15,621 nt of DNA from Pseudomonadota bacterium (GTDB lineage Bacteria > Pseudomonadota > Alphaproteobacteria > Sphingomonadales > Sphingomonadaceae). Under the pieces are notes generated by a model. It searched no databases and was not told the origin of the DNA. It saw only the letters and a list, made by a program, of their open reading frames with translations. The position numbers were made by a program, and so were the translations under genes. The stretch spans positions 1-15,621 of the forward strand of contig JAEWCW010000199.1 in the NCBI GenBank assembly GCA_023390415.1, read 5' to 3'. This document shows positions 1-6,100 of the stretch, one piece after another (position 1 is the first letter of the stretch; the number at the start of each line of letters is the position of its first letter).

Positions 1-418
1 GGATGCACCCGCTTCCGACCTCGTCGGCGCCGAGCAGGATATTGTGGGTGCCGTTGGCGGCGCGCCCTTCGACCGCTGCAAGGCCGACATATTCGAGATC
101 GGTGCCGGACGGGGCGAAGACGATGGCGACGTCCCCGGCGAGGCCGTAGGCGGCGCGGATCCGCGCGCGGCGCGATTCGAGGCCCGCCGCATAATCGCGG
201 GGCGAGAGATCGCGGCCGATGCCGAGCGCTTCCACCGCCGCATAAGCTTCGGCCGACACGTCGTTGGCGGTCGACGAGGCATAAGCGAGCGCGTCCGAGG
301 GGCGCGGCGCCGAATGATAGCGGTTGAGGCCGGTGGCGGGATCGAGCCGGATCCGGGCGTCGCCGCCTTCGGTCATCAGCTCGGCGGCGCTTGCTCCGCT
401 CGTTTCAAACAGGTTCAC
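1..418 (-). CDS. PLP-dependent-enzyme-like protein of unknown function, N-terminal 139 residues (cut by window edge)
   Basis: Reading the minus strand from a GTG at 418 gives 139 open codons up to the window edge, in a frame with normal codon bias. An in-frame TGA lies three codons upstream of the GTG, so this GTG is the earliest possible start; an ATG at residue 15 (within ELMTEG) is the alternative. The segment has a putative substrate-binding opening (RLDPATGLNRYH, about residues 24-35), then an alpha/beta stretch with IVFAPSGTDLEY at about 99-110 and NILLGADEVGSGC near the edge. The PSGTDLE motif resembles the phosphate-binding SGT/GTxAE loop of fold-type-I PLP enzymes such as class V aminotransferases and decarboxylases; the Schiff-base lysine would lie outside the window. 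It is divergent from the ATP-grasp gene with 73 bp between, so a shared control region is likely. That it is a real gene is fairly sure; the PLP assignment is an inference from one motif and the general pattern. Confidence 0.68.
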   Translation of the reverse strand, partial: MNLFETSGASAAELMTEGGDARIRLDPATGLNRYHSAPRPSDALAYASSTANDVSAEAYAAVEALGIGRDLSPRDYAAGLESRRARIRAAYGLAGDVAIVFAPSGTDLEYVGLAAVEGRAANGTHNILLGADEVGSGCI

Positions 419-491
419 GCTTGCTCACTCTTGCTCTTGGCGGCGCCGACGTTATGTCCCGCGGGCACTTCCCTGAAAGGCGAATTTCCGC
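419..491. promoter_or_regulatory. Divergent intergenic region between PLP-like gene and ATP-grasp gene
   Basis: These 73 bp must hold the starts of transcription for both divergent genes unless promoters lie inside them. The motif CTTGCTC occurs at 420-426 and 430-436, with a third copy at 390-396 just inside the minus-strand gene. A weak plus-strand promoter guess is TTGCTC (431-436) with TTATGT (452-457), but the 15-bp spacing is short. AAAGG at 476-480 is a plausible ribosome binding site for the GTG start at 492. No clear operator or terminator is seen. Confidence 0.35.
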
Positions 492-1496
492 GTGTCAAAC
501 ATCCGTCCCCTCGTCATCCCCGACGAAGCGAAGCAGCGGCTGCGCATTCTCTTCATTGCCAAGCACGCCCTTTGGGACGCCGGCCTGCATCCCGAGGACG
601 GCAACCACGCCGTCTACCATGTCGAGGTGCGCGAGATCCTAAAGGGGCTCGGCCTCGAGCATCTCAGCATCGCCAACCGCTACGAGGCCCTGTTCGACAA
701 GCCCGACGTCGACTTCGTCTTTCCGCTCCTCAACCGCGGCGGCTTCCTCAACAGCGAGATGCTTTTGCCTTTGCTCTGCACGCGGCACGGAATTCCGTTC
801 CTCGGCGCGAGCCCGATCCTCCGCGGCATGGCCGACGACAAGCATCTCACGAAGATGGCGGCGCATGCGCGCGGAATCCCGACCGCGCCCTGGGCGGTCT
901 ATCGCCGCGGCGCACCGGTCGAGCAGGCGCGCTGCCCCGAAGGCGAACGGCTGGTGATCAAACCCAATGCGAGCTCGGCGAGCTGGGGAGTCCAGGACGC
1001 GCGCGACTGGGCCGGCGTGGAGAAGGCGGTCGCGCAGATCCACAGCGAAGGCCATGACGCGATCGTCGAGCCCTTCCTCAACGGCTCGGACGTCGAGGTT
1101 CCGGTGGTGACGATCAACGGCGAGCCGGTGATCATGCCGATGATGCTGTTCGAGCAGGCCGACCCGACCCATCTGCGCACCTATTATGAGAAGCGCGACC
1201 TGGTCGACCGGGCGAGCAAGTATCGGCTGGTGCCGTTCGACCAGTCTGAGCTGATGCCGCAGATCGCCGAATATACGCGGATGATGGCCGAGGAATTCCG
1301 GCCGTTCGATTACGGCCGCTTCGAGTTCCGGGTCGATCTGGAGACCGGGACAATCAACTTCCTCGAGGTCAATTTGCAGGCGAATCTCTGGTCCGAGAAG
1401 GTCTATGGGCGGTCTGCCGCGCTGGCCGGCTGGAGCCAGTCGCAGCTGATCGAGACGATCCTGTGCGAGAGCCTGAGGCGCCATGGCCTCCTCTGA
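492..1496 (+). CDS. ATP-grasp ligase of the D-Ala-D-Ala ligase-like superfamily, substrate unknown
   Basis: The 334-residue protein starts at a GTG preceded by AAAGG. It has the order of an ATP-grasp enzyme: an N-terminal Rossmann-like domain (ILFIAKHALWDA, about 19-30; VDFVFPLLN at 73-81), the segment GASPILRGMADDK at 105-117 matching the Ddl pattern of a glycine followed by an ADDK-type lysine, the central ATP-binding lysine in VIKPN (K157) with the serine/glycine loop SSASWGV at 161-167, an EPF adenine-hinge at 193-195, and the metal-binding RVD (280-282) and EVN (292-294). The length fits the Ddl range. In true Ddl the EVN is followed by a T-x-P-G-M substrate loop; here it reads EVNLQANLW, so the second substrate is probably not D-alanine. 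The family makes amide or ester bonds through an acyl phosphate. It overlaps the nucleotidyltransferase gene and likely shares its transcript. Cytoplasmic, no signal peptide. Superfamily assignment is strong; reaction is unknown. Confidence 0.85.
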   Translation: MSNIRPLVIPDEAKQRLRILFIAKHALWDAGLHPEDGNHAVYHVEVREILKGLGLEHLSIANRYEALFDKPDVDFVFPLLNRGGFLNSEMLLPLLCTRHGIPFLGASPILRGMADDKHLTKMAAHARGIPTAPWAVYRRGAPVEQARCPEGERLVIKPNASSASWGVQDARDWAGVEKAVAQIHSEGHDAIVEPFLNGSDVEVPVVTINGEPVIMPMMLFEQADPTHLRTYYEKRDLVDRASKYRLVPFDQSELMPQIAEYTRMMAEEFRPFDYGRFEFRVDLETGTINFLEVNLQANLWSEKVYGRSAALAGWSQSQLIETILCESLRRHGLL

Positions 1497-2286
1497 GGGC
1501 GGGTTCACCGCGATCGTCCTGGCGGCGCAGCGCGGCGGCCGGCTCGATCCGCTCGCCGACCGCGCCGGCGTCAGCCACAAATGCCTCGTGCCGATCGTCG
1601 GCAAGCCTTTGCTCGAATGGGTGCTGGACGCGCTGAGCCGCGTGCCGGGGCTGCGCGAAATCCACATCAGCGTCGAGAAGGAGGCGGTCCAGGCGCTGAG
1701 GCAGGTGCGCGGCGCGCGCGGCGAGCTCGGCATTCCAGTCGAGTTCGTCACCGCCGCCTCGACCCTCACCGACAGCGTCTATGCGGCCGCGCACGGCATC
1801 GAGGGGCCGATCGTCGTCACCACCGGCGACAATGTGAACCTGGCGCCCGAGACGGTCGCCGAGATGGTGCGGATGATGGAGGCCGGCGCCGAGGGCGTGC
1901 TCACCGTCACCACCCGCGAGGCGGTGCTCGCCGCCCATCCCGAGGGGCAGCGCCGATTCTACAAGCTGAAGGGCGGCGCCTATTCCAACTGCAACCTCTA
2001 CGGCATCAACGGCGAGCGCGCGCTGAGGATGGCGGAGACCTTCCGCTCGGGCGGCCAGTTCGCCAAGAATCCGAAGCGGCTGGCCGAGGCGTTCGGCATC
2101 TTCAACCTGCTGCTCGCCCGCTTCGCTTTGGTCACGATCGAGGGCGCGACCAAGCGGATGTCGAAGCGCTACAACATCCGCCTCGAGCCTTTGGTGGTGA
2201 GCGACGGTTCGCAAGCGATCGACGTCGACAATGCCCGCACCTACGACATCGCCCGCGGCCTCCTCGAACGGCGCCACCGCACTTGA
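1483..2286 (+). CDS. MobA/GlmU-like nucleotidyltransferase (NTP_transf family)
   Basis: The 267-residue protein begins at an ATG inside the end of the ATP-grasp gene (14-bp overlap), with GAGG at 1475-1478 as ribosome binding site. It shows the nucleotidyltransferase A fold: signature AIVLAAQRGGR at 10-20 (usually LAAGxGxR, here with Q at the usual third glycine), a lysine in SHKCLVPIVGKP (K33), the metal-binding TTGDN at 113-117, a nucleotide/sugar-side segment GAYSNCNLYGI at 165-175, and a C-terminal AIDVDNARTYDIA (about 245-257) matching the second metal-binding aspartate of MobA-type enzymes. The family transfers NMP from an NTP to a phosphate (sugar-1-P, alcohol-P or cofactor), releasing pyrophosphate. 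There is no left-handed beta-helix acyltransferase tail, so it is not GlmU, and it is longer than typical MobA. Tight coupling to the ATP-grasp gene implies a common pathway. The fold call is secure; substrate is unknown. Confidence 0.85.
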   Translation: MASSEGGFTAIVLAAQRGGRLDPLADRAGVSHKCLVPIVGKPLLEWVLDALSRVPGLREIHISVEKEAVQALRQVRGARGELGIPVEFVTAASTLTDSVYAAAHGIEGPIVVTTGDNVNLAPETVAEMVRMMEAGAEGVLTVTTREAVLAAHPEGQRRFYKLKGGAYSNCNLYGINGERALRMAETFRSGGQFAKNPKRLAEAFGIFNLLLARFALVTIEGATKRMSKRYNIRLEPLVVSDGSQAIDVDNARTYDIARGLLERRHRT

Positions 2287-2336
2287 GCGGCCGCCGGCTT
2301 GCCATTATCGGGGCGGCAAGGACAAAGGACTGATCG

Positions 2337-3122
2337 ATGGCCGAATTCGCGCTCCCCAAGAACAGCAAGATCAAGGGCAAGGGCCGGGAGCACAAGGCGC
2401 CGCCGGGCGCCAGCCGCGTGCGCAGCTTCAAGATCTACCGCTACGATCCCGACAGCGGCGAGAATCCGCGCTACGACAAGTTCGAGATCGATCTCGACGA
2501 GACCGGGCCGATGGTCCTCGACGCGCTCATCAAGATCAAGAACGAGGTCGATCCGACCTTGACCTTCCGACGCTCCTGCCGCGAGGGCATTTGCGGCTCC
2601 TGCTCGATGAACATCGCCGGCCGTAACGGCCTCGCCTGCACGACCGCGATCGAGGATTATAAGGGCGAGATCCGGATCACGCCGCTCCCGCACATGGACG
2701 TGGTCAAGGACCTCGTCCCCGACTTCACCCACTTCTTCGCCCAATATGCCTCGATCAAGCCGTGGCTGCGCGCGGAGACGCCGGCGCCGTCCGGCAAGGA
2801 AAGGCTGCAGTCGCCCGAGGACCGGGCGAAGCTGGACGGGCTCTACGAGTGCATCCTCTGCGCCTGCTGCTCGAGCTCCTGCCCGAGCTATTGGTGGAAT
2901 TCGGACCGCTTCCTCGGCCCGGCGATCCTCTTGCAGGCCTATCGCTGGCTCGCCGACAGCCGCGACGAGGCGACGCCGGAGCGGCTCGACGACCTCGAGG
3001 ACCCGTTCAAGCTCTACCGCTGCCACACGATCATGAACTGCGCGAACGTCTGCCCCAAGGGCCTCAACCCGGCCAAGGCGATCGCCGAGACCAAGAAGAT
3101 GCTCGTCGACCGCGCGGTCTGA
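2337..3122 (+). CDS. sdhB: Succinate dehydrogenase iron-sulfur subunit (complex II)
   Basis: SdhB carries electrons from the FAD of SdhA to ubiquinone in the membrane-bound complex II. The 261-residue protein has all cluster ligands. The 2Fe-2S ferredoxin domain uses C81, C86, C89 and C101 (SCREGICGSCS...LAC). The C-terminal helical domain has C172, C175, C178 and C239 for 4Fe-4S and C182, C229 and C235 for 3Fe-4S, with the SYWW pair after C182-P that lines the quinone site. The ATG at 2337 follows AAGGA at 2325-2329, a good distance. The length is close to the family norm with a slightly long lysine-rich N-terminus. It starts 50 bp after the nucleotidyltransferase, so it may be read from the same transcript or from a promoter within that gene. 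sdhC, sdhD and sdhA are not in the window; only sdhB is present, although the usual order is sdhCDAB. The RTX gene converges on it with a 10-bp gap and no terminator hairpin. Confidence 0.97.
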   Translation: MAEFALPKNSKIKGKGREHKAPPGASRVRSFKIYRYDPDSGENPRYDKFEIDLDETGPMVLDALIKIKNEVDPTLTFRRSCREGICGSCSMNIAGRNGLACTTAIEDYKGEIRITPLPHMDVVKDLVPDFTHFFAQYASIKPWLRAETPAPSGKERLQSPEDRAKLDGLYECILCACCSSSCPSYWWNSDRFLGPAILLQAYRWLADSRDEATPERLDDLEDPFKLYRCHTIMNCANVCPKGLNPAKAIAETKKMLVDRAV

Positions 3123-3132
3123 CGCAGGGCAC

Positions 3133-6100
3133 CTAGACCACGACGAAGTCCGAAGCCGCGAGCGACGGCAGGCTGCTGAACGTCGCCAAGAGCACGGCCT
3201 CGCCGCTTCCCGTTCCGTCGGCGTCCCAGAAGAGACTCCCATCGTCGGTATCGTAGAGGAATTGGCCTGAAGCATCCGATGGGGTCGGGTCCGTTCCTGA
3301 GACCAGCGAAACCGAGCCGCCTTCGGTCAGGCCTCCGCCGAAGCTGCTCGCCGAGATGCGGATCTGGTCCGTTCCGGAGACGAAGTCGGTGATCTCGTCC
3401 GGCCCCTCCGAGACGAACTGGAAGTCGAAGATGTCGCTGCCGGTGCCCCCGGACAGCACATCGGAGCCGAAGCCGCCCGACAAGATATCATTGCCGTCGC
3501 CGCCATCCAGGCTGTCGCCGCCGTCGCCGCCCGACAGGACGTCGTCGTCGTTGCCGCCGGTGATGACGTCGTTGCCGGCCTCCCCGGTCAGAGTGTCGGC
3601 GCCGTCGCCGCCGGACATGTCGTCATTGCCATTGCCGCCGAAGACGTCGTCATTGCCGGCTTCGCCGTACAGCTCGTCGTCGCCCTCGTCGCCGGACAGC
3701 GCGTCATCCCCGTTGCCGCCATAGATGATGTCGTCTCCGTCGCCGCCGTTCAGATTGTCCAGGCCGTCTCCGCCATTGATGACGTCGGCGCCGGCCTGGC
3801 CGAAGACGGAGTCCTGGCCGCCGAGCGCATCGATGGTGTCGGCGCCGATCGTCCCGATGAGGATGTCGTCATCCGCCGTGCCGGTGATCGTCTCGCCCGC
3901 CGGTGCGCCTCCATCCGGCGGGTAGCCGGGCACGAAATTGGCTTCGGTGAAATCGCCGGCATCGGTGTTCTGAAAGACGACGAGCGTCTCCCAGGCCACG
4001 CCGTTGGCGGTCCCGTCCCGGTCCCATTGGAGCAGGGTGTCGACGCCGCTCTGCTGCAGCCGCAGGAAGCCCGAAGCGAACGGATTGGAGCTGCCGTCCC
4101 AGCCCAAGAGGAGGCTCAGCAATGCCCCGTCGTCCCCCTCCATCCGGAACAGGTCGCCGCCGGCGCCTGGCGTGAAGTCGGTGACGACGATCGCCTCCGC
4201 TCCGACATCGGCATGGAGGATCTCGACCGTGTCGCTGCCGCTGCCGGTGGCGATCGTGCTCGCGGACGCGCGGTAATAATGGCGGATCGTGTCGTTGCCG
4301 TCGCCGCCGTCGATGGTCTGGGGCCCGTCGGTGGAGCCCGCAATGATCTCGTCGTGGCCGACGCCGCCGACAAAGCTGTTGGTTCCGCTGAAGTCGGACA
4401 GGGAATCGTCACCGTCGCCGCCGTCGAGCGTATCGTCGCCGTCGCCGCCGGACAGGAAGTCGGCGTCGTTGCCACCCGTGACGACGTCGTTGCCGGCTCC
4501 ACCATCCAAATTGTCCGAGCCATCGCCACCCGACAATTGATCATCGCCGTTCCCGCCGATGAGGCTGTCGCTGCCGACCTGACCGACCAGCTGGTCGTCG
4601 CCGTCACCGCCCGAGAGCTGGTCATCGCCGTTGCCGCCATCGATGACGTCGTTGCCGGCCTCGCCGTTCAAGAAGTCGGCGCCGTCTCCGCCGTTGATGA
4701 CATCGTCTCCGGCCCGCCCGAAGACGATGTCATTGCCGCCGAGCGCATTGATCACGTCGGCGCCGATCGTGCCGGTCAGCGTTTCGCCGCCACCGGTGCC
4801 GGTGATCGTCTGGCCCACCGGCGCGGATCCGTCGGGCGGGTAGCCGGGCGCGAAATTGGCTTGGGTGAAGTCGTCGGCATCGGTGTTCTGAAATACGACG
4901 AGGGTCTCCCAGGCCACGCCGTTGGCGGTCCCGTCCCGGTCCCATTGGAGCAAGGTGTCGGTGCCGCTCTGCTGCAGCCGCAGGAAGCCCGATCCGAACG
5001 GGTTGGAACTTCCGTCCCAGCCCAAGAGCAGGTTCAGCAATGCCCCTTCGTCCCCCTCCATGCGGAACAGGTCGCCGCCGGCGCCGGGCGTGAAGTCGGT
5101 GACGATGATCGCCTCCGACCCGACATCGGCATGGAGGATCTCGACCGTGTCGCTGCCGGTGCCGGTGGCGATCGTGCTCGCGGAGGAGCGGTAATAATGG
5201 CGGATCGTGTCGTTGCCGTCCCCGCCGTCGATGGCCTGGGCGCCGTCGGTGGAATCGGCCACGATCTCGTCGTCGCCGAGGCCGCCGGTCAGCAGGTTGG
5301 ACCCCAAGCCGCCGGACAGCACATCGTGGCCATCGCCGCCGCTGAGGCTGTCGTCGCCGGCGCCGCCGTCCAGAGTGTCGTCGCCATCGCCGCCCGACAG
5401 CTGGTCATCGCCACCCTCGCCGAAGAGCACGTCATTGCCGGCCTGGCCCGACAATTGGTCGTTGCCCTCGCCGCCGGACAAGAGGTCTCCGTCATTTCCG
5501 CCTTCGAGGACGTCGTTGCCGGCCCCACCATCCAGATTGTCCGAGCCATCGCCGCCCGACAGTTGGTCATTGCCGTTCTCTCCGACGAGGCTGTCATTGC
5601 CGGCATCGCCGAACAGCTGATCGTTACCGCCGCCGCCAAGCAGGAGGTCATCGCCATCGCCGCCATGAACGAGATCGGCGCCGCCGAGACCGAAGACGGT
5701 ATCGTCGCCGCCGAGCGCATCGATCGTATCGTTGTCGGGCGTACCGGTCAGCGTTTCGCCGTCATCCGTTCCCGTGATCACGGCGCCCGGGTCAGATCGG
5801 CCCTCGACCGTGATCGTGACAGTGGAGGATGACTGGGCACCATGCTCGTCCTCGATCGTGTAGTCGACGCTGACGAGCGCGCTCTCGCCCTCCTCGAGAT
5901 CGTCGAAATCGGTGCCCGGATCGAATTGGACCTGATTGCCGACGACCGAGGCGGTGCCCTGACCCGGCGGGGCCGAGGCGGCGGTGACGGTGAGCGTTGC
6001 GCCATTATCGACGTCGGTGTCGTTGGCGAGGACGTCGATCAGGATCGCGGCATCCTCGTCCGTCGTCGCGCTGTCTGTGTCAGCGACGGGCGCGTCGTTG

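Noticed and set aside
44..1057. A 337-codon plus-strand open frame across the start of the window
   Set aside because: It crosses from the antisense of the PLP-like gene into an alternate frame of the ATP-grasp gene; composition is Arg/Gly/Ala-rich with no motifs.
492..1496. Calling the ATP-grasp gene ddl (D-alanine-D-alanine ligase)
   Set aside because: The substrate loop after EVN is not T-x-P-G-M and the N-terminal domain does not follow the Ddl pattern, so only the superfamily is supported.
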